Under the pieces are notes generated by a model that made no database searches, was not told the origin of the DNA, and was given only the letters and a program-made list of their open reading frames with translations. DNA of 64,000 bases from contig CM060955.1 in assembly GCA_030765055.1 (NCBI GenBank), positions 153,840,006 to 153,904,005 on the forward strand, in the 5' to 3' direction. The translations under genes and the position numbers were made by a program. Position 1 is the first letter of the stretch; the number at the start of each line of letters is the position of its first letter. This DNA is from Mantis religiosa (lineage: Eukaryota; Arthropoda; Insecta; Mantodea; Mantidae). Below are positions 47,753-58,370 of the stretch, piece after piece.

Positions 47753-50424
47753 TTCTAACTTTGCTACAAACTACCTCTCCTTAAAAATCTGCAGCTGGAA
47801 TGCCAACGGTCTGCGACGCAAACTAGCGGAGCTTTCTAACTTTGTTGCCGTCAAAGGTGTTCACATCCTTCTAGTGCAGGAGACACATCTAACTCCTTCC
47901 ATCAAAACCCGCATTCCAGGCATGGTATGCTATCGCTCCGATAGAGCCGACGGCCATGGTGGCACTGCAATATACGTGAGTCGCAATCTACGGCATCGCA
48001 CGCTCCACATTACTCCAGCTTCACCATTGGAAGCAACTGGTGTTGAGATCGAGACCACAAGGGTCCCCTTCGGCTTTTCTCTGTATGCATCCCCCCGGAC
48101 ACCCGCTGCCTCCAAATTCTCTAGATTGCCTCTTCACATCTCAACAGGCCACTATAGCCATGGGAGACTTCAATGCCAAGAGTCCGGCTTGGAACTCTAC
48201 CACTCTCAATCACCGTGGTGCTCTTCTCGAGCGCTACATACAAAACAACAACTTATCTGTCCTTTCTTCTTCGCCCACCATCCATCATGGTGACCGCCAC
48301 CCACCTGATTGGCTTGACATAGCCATCCTCAAGCACATCCGACACCACCCCTATCTCCACCCCCTACCGGAGTTTTCATCTGATCACTACCCACTACTAT
48401 TACTCTTCCAATCCCGTCCTACTCTCAAGGCGAAACGCCTCTTTCCCAACCCTCGCCGCACCAACTGGCAATCATACAAACAACATATGGAAATCCAACC
48501 AAAACTTCTAGCTCCCTGCTCTACTAAGGAAGAAGCAGACGCTCTAATCTGCGGGATAACATAAACAATTTCTATGGCAATTAAGCAGTCGACACCCTCT
48601 GCTCGTTCACACACACAAACTGCTCGCAAGCTTCCCAAGCACCTTCGGGAGCTCATAGCTGCGAAGAATACGGCCAGACGGAGAGCACAACACACTAGCT
48701 CCCCCACGGATAGACGGATTTACAACCAACTCTGCCACCGTCTGAAATTAGAACTGGCTGAACACCTTAACGAGGATTGGGAGATCCGCCTTGCCTCACT
48801 CAACACAGAAGACCAATCGCTCTGGCGCCTATCCAAGGCCCTTCTGCGCCTTCCAACACAGGATAAGCCTCTACGTCATGGACCCTTCCTCGCCCAATCA
48901 ATCCGTGAGAAAGTGGAGCTAATGGGAACTTTCCTTGAAACCACCTTCCATCCTGCCGCCACCTCCAACCAGGACCACGTGAAGCAAATAACAGCTGAAG
49001 TCTCCCACTTCCTCTCTATACCATACGACCTCACTGGCATTCCTCAAACATCTTTAACGGAGATTACATCACTTCTCTCCTATGTGCCACCATATAAAGC
49101 CATGGGATACGACAATATTCCGTATGCCGCACTAAAAGCTCTCCCTAACAACTGGCTGGAGCTTCTAGTCCATCTCTTTAATGAGCTACTCAGACTGGCA
49201 TACTTCCCCAGAGCCTGGAGGCATGCTAAAATCATCACCTTTCTTAAACCCGGCAAAGACACCTCCACGCCGGAAGGACATCGTCCCTTCAGCCTTCTGC
49301 CGACAATGAGCAAGCTCTTCGAGAAGGTTATTCAAGCACGGCTGCAACAAACTCTCTCAGCGGAGTCAATACTGCGCCAGGAGCAATTTGGCTTTCGTCA
49401 GCAACATTCCACGGTACATCAACTTCTTCGTCTAGTCGACGAAATCAGAAAGGTTTCAACAACAAGCACTTTGTTGTTGCCTTATTCCTTGACCTCACAC
49501 GTGCCTTCGATTCCGTCTGGCACGAAGGCCTCCTCCACCGCCTAATTCACTATAAATTTCCACCATATATCATACATCTCATCCACTCCTATCTTCAAAA
49601 ACGCACATTCAGCGTCACCAAAGAAGACATTTCTTCCGCCTCCCACCCTATTCATGCAGGAGTCCCCCAAGGAAGTGTCCTTGGCCCCCTGCTCTTCCTC
49701 ATCTTCATCAACACCTTGCCCTCCCATCAAGGCTGTACATTGTACCAGTTTGCTGACGATACTGCCATAACCACTGCATCCACACGACACCAAGTTGCTG
49801 TAAATCGACTGCAGATCTATGCAGACATCCTCACAACCTGGTTTAATTCCTGGCACCTCACTGTGAACCCAACCAAGTCACAGACAATCACCTTTACAAG
49901 GCGCACGGAGGCTGATGTCCCAGAGCTTCGTATTGCTAGTGGACTTGTTCACTGGACCACCACAGTCAAATATCTTGGAGTCACACTGGATCAGAAGCTC
50001 ACCTGGAAGGCACACATCGGCAACGTTTACAGCAAGGATGCACGCAAGATGGCACTTCTCTACCCCTTATGTCACCGAAACTGTGCCAAGTCACTTTCTA
50101 ACAAACTACTTCTCTATAAACAAGTCCTCCGTCCTGTTCTCACCTATGCCTGCCCAGTGTGGGCCACTGCTGCAAAAACCCACATTTTTCACCTTCAAAC
50201 CCTTCAAAATCGCTTCCTACGCAACGCTGTCGATGCTGACTGGTACATCCCTAATATCAATATTCACCGTGACCTTTCCTTTCCACTCCTCAAAGATTAC
50301 ATGCTCTCCCTTTCACAAAAATTTTTCGACTCTCATCCACATAATTTCAACGCCTTCATCCGCGTACGATATTGACCCCGGGGAGCGATACAAGCGTCCC
50401 AGGCTCCTCCTACATCGACCCTAA
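47742..50424 (+). pseudogene. LINE ORF2 (APE endonuclease and reverse transcriptase)
   Basis: This would nick the target and prime reverse transcription. Visible order: APE endonuclease with WNANGL (about 47796), QETHL (47877), GDFNAKSPAWNS (48160) and SDHYP (about 48378); a linker; then RT with KAMGYDNIPYAALK (about 49098), ITFLKPGKD, QFGFRQQHSTVHQL, LDLTRAFDSVWHEG (about 49480), GVPQGSVLGPLLF (about 49660) and catalytic FADD at 49749-49760; thumb KYLGVTLDQKLTW; C-terminal YDIDPGERYKRPR. Lesions: a frameshift in a C run near 48090, TAA at 48562, a frameshift near 49455 and a small deletion near 50365. The catalytic residues themselves remain. The start ATG lies inside the end of ORF1, a +1 overlap, suggesting reinitiation or coupled translation in the ancestor. 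Confidence 0.88.
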
Positions 50425-50628
50425 TATCATCTTCCACTGAAAACAAGATATATTTTCATCATCTCTTTAACTTATTCATCATCTCTCTAATATCTCCAAT
50501 TCAACATCTCACTCCCACCTGCTCATAACCTCCCTACCTCAATGCCACCGTCTACCACAGTCTTTATTTCAAAATTCATCCTTCAACCAGTAAAGGACCT
50601 AGTCCTGGAATGGTATCTGTCGGAAGGC

Positions 50629-50646
50629 CCCACCACCTTTGGTGGG
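50629..50646 (+). other. LINE 3' stem-loop (7 bp stem, CCTT loop)
   Basis: CCCACCA pairs with TGGTGGG around CCTT, 33 bp before the element end. It is the counterpart of 12918-12935 with four compensatory base-pair changes. Confidence 0.75.
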
Positions 50647-50655
50647 ATCCCCTTC

Positions 50656-50679
50656 CAACGACAATTTTGCTCGTCGTTG
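50656..50679 (+). other. Terminal hairpin of the LINE
   Basis: CAACGAC/GTCGTTG, 7 bp, with a 10-base loop. Its last base is the last base of the element before the target duplication. The truncated copy at 12944 has only a partial match. Confidence 0.65.
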
Positions 50680-50689
50680 ATTTGCATTG

Positions 50690-50926
50690 TTTATTCCTAT
50701 CAATCTCCATGTGAATAATAATTGACTTTAATAACTGTAGCACGCTGTAAATGTGGCGTCCATAATTCAATAACCTTGTTATTTCCAAATAAGATGCCCA
50801 ACTTGGTCTTAAAGAGCTATGTCCATAGTTCAATAACCTTAGTCTTTCTAAATAAGTTGCTCAACTGGGGACAGAAGAGCAGTGTACGCTATGACGTTGA
50901 CAGTAAGCATTCGTACGATCACAAAC
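50690..50926. repeat. Block A right part, fourth copy (left piece)
   Basis: TAACTGTAGCACGCTGTAAA and GGCGTCCATAATTCAATAAC match 18062 and 36307. A local doubling of the TTCAATAACCTT segment is present. Confidence 0.65.
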
Positions 50927-50981
50927 ATTCTGCTTCATATATAGAATAAAAATAAGTATTTCAGAAAGTGGAGTGCCATTG

Positions 50982-51146
50982 TTACTAAAATTAGGCAAGT
51001 GAGTCAACCTTGTATATACTTTTCTCCACTTACAAGTTTTTTATGAAGACTAGTATCTGGGGACTTCTCCCCTATCGTCAGCTCTGTGGTAGACTGATGA
51101 TGCATCCGGTGTCTGCATCTGGCTTGGTGTTGTGCTGCCATCTAAC
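50982..51146 (-). repeat. PLE left terminal repeat (inverted)
   Basis: Reverse complement of 53210-53374 with a single mismatch at about 51054. That mismatch turns the hammerhead-like GAAAC of the right repeat into GATAC on this copy's ribozyme strand. Confidence 0.92.
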
Positions 51147-51154
51147 TATCTGCC

Positions 51155-53123
51155 ATGAAACTATCTCAAGAACTTGGACACATCATTTGGACACATTTCG
51201 AAACAAAATTACACGACATATTGAAATTCAACATGAAAGGTAAAACACAGACTCTTAAATCGAAAGTACGGAAATTATGCTTAAGGAGACCGACGAAAAA
51301 CCCACACAACCAGTATCGCCGTGTCACAGAAACACCAGACAATGTAGTCAACATCTCTTCCCAAGCTTTCACCGATACAGAGTTAAAATTTCTAAGCAAA
51401 GGTTTTAAAACTTGTGTCGGCAACTCGGGCAATTTAGACGATTACATCGCTGACGTCACCATAACCTCAAACTTTTTGGAAAATGGTAGCGAAAAAACAT
51501 TATTTAAATCAAAATGCTTAGAAATTCTAAAGGGGATGACATTCGGACAGGAAAATAACTACAAAGAAACTATTCAAACATTGAACCAAAAACCAGTTTT
51601 TTATCTGAGAGCAGACAAAGGAAATACGGTAGTCATTATGGACCAAAATGATTACAACCAGCGAGTCGAACATCTACTACAAAATCCAGAATATACAACC
51701 CTAACCAAAAACCCTTTAAGGAAATACATAGAAACCACTAAAAAAGCAATTAAAGAAAGTACAGTAGTGCCACATAAGATGAAAAATAGCATAATTGTAA
51801 CAAACCCTAATTTGCCAAAATTATACTGCCTACCTAAGATTCAAAAGACAGACAACAGCATGTGACCTATTATTAACAATATAGATGCCCCGACTTACAA
51901 ACTGGCAAAATGGTTGTTGGAGGAATTTGACAAGTTTGAAAAGTTTGAATCTCTAAGCATAAACAATTCATTTGATTTAGTAAAGAAAATTGAAAACACA
52001 ATTATAAAAACTGAAGAGGTATTGGTGCCCTTTGATATCAGATCTCTATTCACGAGCATACCAGTAGAAAAAATTCCAAAATTGATGAAAGACTGGTTAT
52101 CCAAAAGCAACCTTGCAGATGATAAAATAGAGGAATACATCAAATTAACCACACCATGTATTGAACAAAACAGCTTCACGTTCTCCAGCAAGATCTTCCA
52201 ACAAACAGCAGGCTTGGCCATTACTAGCTAATCTGTTCATGAGTAATTTGGAAACACACTCTACTAAAGCCTTTCCACATATTTTCAAATGTTGGCATAG
52301 ATATGTCGACGATGTGTTTGCGATAGTCCCTAGAAGACTAACCGAGGACGCTATAAAGTTGCTAAACCTACAAGAAAAATCCATAGTTTTCACCATTGAA
52401 GTAGAGCAGGATGAATGGCTACCTTTTCTAGGTTTGAAAACCATTAGAACACCAACAGGATTACAATTTGGAATATACCGAAAAGCAACACATGTTGACA
52501 ATTACATTAAATGCAACCCTTTCAACCCAGCACAACATCAATATGCAGTATTCCATAGTTTTGTTCACAGATTAATCAACATTCCGCTAACAAAAACAGA
52601 ATATGAACAGGAGTACGCTCACATACACCAGGTTGCCGAACTGAACAACTATAACACAAATTTCATCAAAAAACTGATCTATAGACACAAAAGAAACAAA
52701 TACTTAAAGGACATTACTACGTTAAAAAAACTAGAAAACGCAAACACCAGATAAGGAAAATTTACATTTCATCCAAAATACTTCAAAAGATTTGAAAAGA
52801 TATTTAAGAGCTTCAACATAAAATTAGCCCCTCAAAACAAACACATCATCCGCAACTTACTAAACCACCCTCTAAGAAATAGCACACCGAAAACTCAATT
52901 ATCAGGCATTTACCAAATGAGTTGCCAGGATTGTGACAAGATATACATTGGTAAGACCAAAAGGAATCTAGGAACAAGAGTGAAAGAACACTTCAGAAAT
53001 ATTAAATTCAAACAAATGGACAACTCGGCCGTATCACATCACTTTTGGTCTGAGAATCACAACATAAAACAAGAAATAGAACTGATCAAACAGGCAAAGA
53101 AACCTCTGGAACTACAGATTTAG
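51155..53123 (+). pseudogene. PLE reverse transcriptase with GIY-YIG endonuclease
   Basis: Encodes the single Penelope polyprotein that would cut the target and extend the 3' end. The ATG at 51155 directly follows the terminal repeat. N-terminal region about 51155-51580. Then RT: FYLRADKGNTVVIMD (about 51600), PKLYCLPKIQK (about 51820), motif A FDIRSLFTSIP (about 52030), the catalytic YVDD at 52302-52313, and EVEQDEWLPFLGLK after it. The C-terminal GIY-YIG nuclease has GIY at 52905-52913, CQDCDK between, YIG at 52944-52952 and GTRVKEHF. Lesions: TGA at 51863, TAA at 52752 (both in frame with the rest), and a deletion near 52225 that shifts the frame and removes the conserved MGSPxSP-type motif between LA and LLANLF. 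A TAG at 53121 ends the frame; codons continue in frame into the terminal repeat. Confidence 0.9.
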
Positions 53124-53209
53124 GAAAACATATTTATTACGAAAAAACAGGACCTCTTGATGAATTTTGAAATTCCCGCGGTAGATGACGTCATCAAACT
53201 TACCAGGAC

Positions 53210-53374
53210 GTTAGATGGCAGCACAACACCAAGCCAGATGCAGACACCGGATGCATCATCAGTCTACCACAGAGCTGACGATAGGGGAGAAGTCCCCAGA
53301 AACTAGTCTTCATAAAAAACTTGTAAGTGGAGAAAAGTATATACAAGGTTGACTCACTTGCCTAATTTTAGTAA
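53210..53374 (+). repeat. PLE right terminal repeat
   Basis: 165 bp. Holds the sense hammerhead-like motif at about 53262-53312. Starts GTTAGATGGCAGC and ends CCTAATTTTAGTAA. Confidence 0.92.
53262..53312 (+). ncRNA. Candidate hammerhead ribozyme in the PLE repeat
   Basis: Core CUGACGA (53275-53281), a stem II GGGG/CCCC with AGAAGT loop and a closing T-A pair (53282-53298), GAAA (53299-53302), then the palindromic CTAG and GTC with expected cleavage after 53308. Hammerhead motifs with very short, palindromic stem III are known in Penelope-like elements. Stem I is weak by eye (GAG with TTC next to the core, then possibly CCAC with GTGG farther out), so activity is uncertain. Confidence 0.55.
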
Positions 53375-53385
53375 TTCTGCTTCAT

Positions 53386-54125
53386 TACTTATAGTCCACA
53401 TTCCTACGTAGAAGTTTTAGTGTATTCCTGTTGATTATCATCATTGTAACATTGAATGAAATCAGCACTGTGGCAGCAATATCTGTCATTTAAGATTGTA
53501 CTGTGCTTAGGTATTTACATCCCTGTTTAGTAATTTGACTGCACTTTTCCATAAGCGCTAAACCGCGGTTTAGGTGCCATAAAAGAATTACAAATGAAAG
53601 TACTGCAAGAAAACCTAGTCTTTATATCAATAACCCTTACAGACATAGACTCCAAATTAAGGTACTTTGAACATTTAACAAACAACTAAACAACTAAAGA
53701 AGAGAAAAGAGAGGTAGACCTTGAGCTGTAGTGAAATACCCCAAAGCTGGTCGCTATCTGATAATCCCGAATCCAGCTTTCCTTGCATGGCCTGTAAATT
53801 AAAAGGCCACGAGGACGTCTAATTTGATATAAGTAACGATAAATTCCGACAAATAAGGAACAATCCCGAATCGGTTTACTCCACGAAATAAAATGTGTTT
53901 GATGTAAATTCTGCGTCTTAACGAGATGTACATTTTTTATTATCTCTTACAGTTTACCAGTTATACAAAAGTCATTCAGAATAAAGAGAACTTCAGTGAC
54001 TTGTACATTTTTTATAACATAGCTCACACATACAATATTATAATCAAAATTGCGGCAGCATAATTTTAAAATTCAAACATTTTTAACAATTTTATTAATA
54101 ATGTTTGTTTGTAGTGTTGTATTAT
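53386..54125. repeat. Block A right part, fourth copy (right piece)
   Basis: Continues the piece before the PLE (AAATCAGCACTGTGGCAGCA, CTAGTCTTTATATCAATAAC). AT-rich, no gene. Confidence 0.65.
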
Positions 54126-55475
54126 CTTAGAAGATGCTGAAACTTTACATTTCGTTGTATGCTATTCCCTATATCGCTAGCAAAATTTAAAGACATATGA
54201 ACGGTGGCCAATGCTCAAGCGCATCGCTGTTGCTAAGCGTGGTTCGTGTACCGACAGAGGTTCTGTACATAGCACGTTTTACACGTCAGCAAAGTTTCTG
54301 CCCATTCTTGCAGTAATTAAACAGGACATTGAATATATATAAAACATTAAGGTCTTACCATGACACACTCACAACAGTGGAACACCAGTCAAGGTTTCCA
54401 ATTCAGTAATCCGCTTTCTGACCTCATGGATATTTCCCGGAGATTGAAATACAGGTACGCTCCCTTTTTTCTAAGGATGAAGCTGCTTCACTACAAATTC
54501 GTGACACTGTATGTGCACTTCCTATTAGTTTTAGGATTTCATTACCGAGGGGATATAGTACGTAGGCCACCATGCTGGGCCCATTGTTCCTAAGCCCGCA
54601 AGTGGGGCATTCCCCGGGAGGAAGGATGATGCTAAGGAGACAGACGACGACCGACCCAAGGAGCCATGACACTACAGATGGCAGAGTCCCTACAGTTTAC
54701 TTGGATAGAGATCTCCCCCGAAAGGCCAGGACAACGAACGCGCTCCCCTACAGCCGGACGGCAACGAGCCCAGCACCCAACACCTAAAGGTCCCAGACAG
54801 GTAATCCGAGCCCCAACGGTGCCTGGCAGGCGGTCCTGAAATGTTTCCAGCAGAGTTGCGGAGACTGGCACCCAACCTACCGGAGGAGGAAGTACTTCTC
54901 CTCAGGGCACACTCTCGCGAAGGCATATTGTCGCCTCCCGTAGGGGACGGGATCCGTCCACTTCAGCTGCCGTGGTGCGGGCGCTGCTGACCACTAGCAC
55001 TCGTGGTACCTATGACGTTACTGGATGAATCTAGGGCTGAACATTCGAGCCCCTCCCTGATTGGGAGTAATTCAGATAGGGTTGAACTCCAGGGGGGCAG
55101 TGGTACCCGATACCCATGGGAGATCGGGTACGTTTCCGGTCGCGGTTGAGGGAAGCCATTAATATTCCCGCGTTCTAGTAAGCATAGCTAGTCGAAGGTC
55201 TGCTAAAACACCGAGCGACCCCATCTAAGTCATATCGGTAGCCTTCCCATTTTGGAGCTAGCGCGCGTAAGTGGCGTATCCACTTCCATCCAGTCTTGAG
55301 TCTACACTACCAAATGGGGGGCCTTGGTATTTTATAGTTCTTGCAATATGTAAATCACCAAGGAGGCGCCGGGCGCCCTTTCGGGATAGTTCGGTAACTC
55401 CCTGGTCGTCAGAGCGGTCGGTCAGTTTTCACTTTGTGTGGATTTCCCTTGTATATACCCACGAGTTTATATATA
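54125..55475. repeat. GC-richer cassette, block B copy 4
   Basis: The most complete copy of the cassette. It includes GGCCACCATGCTGGGCCCAT near 54567, ACCTACCGGAGGAGGAAGTA near 54876 and the downstream CATATCGGTAGCCTTCCCAT near 55231. Opposing short frames are present, but none is kept in all copies. Confidence 0.6.
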
Positions 55476-55476
55476 A

Positions 55477-55877
55477 GTTACGAACGAATTGTTGAGGTGA
55501 GGCGGGGCGAGGGACGAGTTTAAAGAGACGTGCAGTGCAGTGTGAAGATAAAGGTTTGCCAAAACGGTGGAGGAAGCAGACGGATTTCTAGAGATTTCAC
55601 CTTTCTTCTAACGCCGTCTTGATTATTTTTAAACATTCCGGATAGTGAGAAATCTATAAAAAGGGGACCGCCATCCGCCACTGGGAACAGTCCCTAATTG
55701 AACCCGTTTGCCTGAACAGATGTAAAAGTGAACTCTTTTGTGGTCGATGACATTGCAAGTTGTATTGTATATGTGACGTAATTCTGCTGATGTACGAAAG
55801 GTAATTCTACAGAAATAAAGATCAAATTTTAGTGTTTGTAACTTGGACGTTTAATTTCACGAACCCAGAAAGTCACA
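55477..55877 (+). mobile_element. Solo-type LTR (gamma) followed by PBS-like site
   Basis: ATTGTTGAGGTGAGGCGG at 55488, TATAAAAAGG at 55655, AATAAA at 55814, end AGAAAGTCACA at 55877, then TGGTGTCAGGAGTG. The longest and clearest copy of this LTR type. Confidence 0.7.
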
Positions 55878-55894
55878 ACTGGTGTCAGGAGTGC

Positions 55895-56062
55895 AACCAA
55901 ATCATCAATACGGCGCTAGAAGGAAGACGAACTCCTTAGAAATACGTCTCCTGCCTCCCACCGTTTCGCCGAACTTTTATCTCCGCACTGCGCTGCCCGT
56001 CTCTTTGAACTCGTCCCTTGTGCCGCCTCACCTTAACAATCCTGCCATGCATCGTGGGGACA
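55895..56062 (-). repeat. Inverted LTR 5' arm (gamma)
   Basis: About 140 bp reverse complement of 55488-55627, from CATCAATACGGCGCTAGAAG to GCCGCCTCACCTTAACAAT (56040). It probably extends a little further to an inverted LTR start. Confidence 0.7.
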
Positions 56063-56579
56063 TCCGCTAACACTTCTACCCTTAAAGAGACCACCAGATG
56101 AAAGATGATGTGAAATGATAACGGAGATGAAATGGAAGGATAGGAAATTCGGGCGATGTAATTATGCTACAGAACATTCGCCTAGCGATCCAGGAAAAAA
56201 AAACCGAAAAAATCCATGGGTTAAGTAGGTCGGCTACGAGAATCGATCTTACATTTGCGCTACATTCTGGTATGGAGAGCTTTCGTAAAAACTTCTCAAT
56301 ATTCAATATAATCTTTCTGCCCTAAGAAAGAATAGATATTAACAATATGTTATAAAGGTTTAGAACAATTATGTTTTAATTTCGTTTAAATTATATCATT
56401 AATTAACATATAACATAAAAATTAAGATAGACCTACAAGAGAAATTATATTTTCAAACTAGTCTCCTAAAACCTCTTTAAGGTCCACAATTTCAACTGTT
56501 TTTACGTTTTAAATTCAGGTTTCATCTCTGTTAATTAGTTCCAATAAATGTAGAAAGTTATGTACTACACAGTTATTTA

Positions 56580-56805
56580 GTAAGCATCTCCTGTGAGTCG
56601 GCCTCACGTTCAAGAGGTCCCGAGTTCGAATCTCGATCAGGGTGAGTTACTTGGATAAGGTTTTTGCAGGGTTTTCCCTTATCCTGAATGACGAATGTCA
56701 GGTAACTCTAAACTCCATGGACCCTGGGCCCATATGAGCATCTTTTCACCCATTCTATTCATTGTCAGAAATGACTTAACGTTGGAGGACGTAAGTTACA
56801 AAAAA
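56580..56805 (+). repeat. tRNA-derived SINE
   Basis: GTCGGCCTCACGTTCAAGAG, B box GAGTTCGAATCTC near 56621, CAGGGTGAGTTACTTGGATA, with a 3' end GACTTAACGTTGGAGGACGT. Confidence 0.7.
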
Positions 56806-57254
56806 CATTTCCTGTGAAATAACCTTGGTGACGTTGGTATTTCTAACTAAGATGCTCAAATGTACATTACATTTGGCACTAGACATTCCTCACATCAGAA
56901 ACATCCTGCTTTTTATTTAGATTTATAATTCCAAAAATGTTCGTAATTCGTACGCATTACTCAACATTTACATGATTTTTCGGAAATTCCAGTTGATTAA
57001 CGTATTTGTAATATTTTATTAAATCAGCTCTGTAGCAGCAATACCTGTCTTTTAAAATTGTATTATACTTTAGTTTTCTCAGCTCTGTTTGGAAATTTGC
57101 ATATGCTTTCTCGTAAGGCATCAAAAAGACGTTAGAATGATTAAGTTTGGGTTCTATTTCGGATATTGAGTTTATTGTTCAAATTCTGTAACGTCTAGAA
57201 CGTTAACGTACCGTAGCTAGACGAGCAAATGCATTTCGTAGAGGAAGGGAAGAC

Positions 57255-57550
57255 GTGGAGCTGACAGACCACAATCAGCAAGTGATGATGAGCATGTGAA
57301 TGCTGTTAGACCACAGCTGGCAGAACATCGTTGTTGGACAGATATGAGACCACGTGATTTCAATGTTTTTGCGAAAATGAAATTTCCACCTAGAGGAGCT
57401 CGCTTTAGAGCTAGATAGAGAATTATACCAACAGTAAAGCTGTCTCTTTGATATTAGGACAACAAGACGATGTGGATAGCATCCGTCGCTGATGTGTGGA
57501 GGCGCGTTCTTCATGTTGGAGCAAATTGCTTCTAAGCACTGCATTAATGT
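57255..57550 (+). pseudogene. mariner transposase fragment
   Basis: Fifth copy. TGGACAGATATGAGACCACG corresponds to the DMSPCDF segment. WRRVLHVGAN near 57505. Confidence 0.6.
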
Positions 57551-57705
57551 AACTACTCTGAAAGTTATTTATTTGTTGTTAACTCAATAGCACCTTTTAT
57601 TGCATTTTTTAACATTTTACAACAAAAATGCATGCTTATTTTAGACCTCTTTGTTGTATAAAATCCAATTTCTAATTATAAGTTACCACCTTAAACTAAT
57701 ATTTA

Positions 57706-57805
57706 TGTCGGGTAGCTCTAAGCTCCATGGACCCTGGACACATTTGAGCATCATTTCACCCATTTCATTCATCGTCCGATATCACTTAACGTTAGAGCAC
57801 GTAAA
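57706..57805 (+). repeat. SINE 3' part
   Basis: TCGGGTAGCTCTAAGCTCCA to CATTCATCGTCCGATATCAC. Counterpart of 8702-8790. Confidence 0.55.
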
Positions 57806-57967
57806 ATTACAGCAACAACAAAAACTTTAACTAATTTTTATAAAATTTTTAAAGCATAATAAAAAATGAAAGTATAACGCACAATAAATCCATCTCAAAT
57901 GATAGGAATTTGACGAAAACCTAGTTTTCATTTAAATAAAAATGTACAGACGAAGTTTCTAGTTCTA

Positions 57968-58140
57968 AAATCGGGCAGGGTGAGTTAGTTGGTTAAGGTT
58001 TATTCCAGGTTTATCCCTTATCCTACAAGACAAATATCGGGTAGCTCTAAGCTCCATGGACCCTGGACTCATTTGAGCATCATTTTATCCAATTCATTCA
58101 TCGTTCGATATGGCCTAACGTTAGAGGAAGTATATTACAG
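57968..58140 (+). repeat. SINE without its 5' head
   Basis: Counterpart of 8940-9120. CAGGGTGAGTTAGTTGGTTA to ATGGCCTAACGTTAGAGGAA, then an A-rich tail. Confidence 0.6.
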
Positions 58141-58229
58141 AAAAAAAGAAAGAAATGAGAAAAAGCACACGCGGTCTGCTTTCTAGAGCGTCTAGAAACA
58201 AATAAAGAAGAGCGGTAGACCTTGGGCGT

Positions 58230-58370
58230 TTCAAATGTCCCGCAGGTTTCCTGGGCAGCCGTGACTGCAGCGACACAGAGTGGAATTCGCATGCAACGCG
58301 AAGTACACGTAGGATGTGATAGATGACGCGCAAGTTGTAATTGCTATGTACATATCAATATGTCATAAAT
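58230..58370 (-). repeat. Core block 15 of the array
   Basis: GGGCAGCCGTGACTGCAGCG subtype. The minus strand reads MRIPLCVAAVTAAQE with an ATG. Confidence 0.75.

Larger units (their letters stand above)
45456..50679 (+). mobile_element. Near full-length jockey-clade LINE
   Basis: 5.2 kb with a 5' UTR (45456-45880), ORF1, an overlapping ORF2 and a 3' UTR without poly(A). The near-TSD is ATTTTCATTG (45446-45455) and ATTTGCATTG (50680-50689), with one mismatch. It is inserted in block A-type monomer sequence. It ends exactly with a hairpin CAACGAC...GTCGTTG at 50656-50679. Five coding lesions show it is dead. Confidence 0.88.
50939..53373 (+). mobile_element. Penelope-like element, GIY-YIG type
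   Basis: Flanked by the 12 bp TSD ATTCTGCTTCAT (50927-50938 and 53374-53385). The unoccupied paralogs carry one similar copy. It has 165 bp terminal repeats in inverted orientation (50982-51146 and 53210-53374, the last base shared with the TSD) that differ at one base. A 43 bp tail lies outside the left repeat, a feature known from Penelope elements. One long ORF lies between, with two stops and one deletion. Confidence 0.92.

Noticed and set aside
46068..48115. Short frames in other phases or antisense inside the LINE
   Set aside because: Shadows of ORF1 and ORF2.
51090..51140. CTGATGA in the left PLE repeat as a plus-strand hammerhead
   Set aside because: No GAAA or NUH element follows at the needed spacing; the credible motif is on the opposite strand of this repeat.
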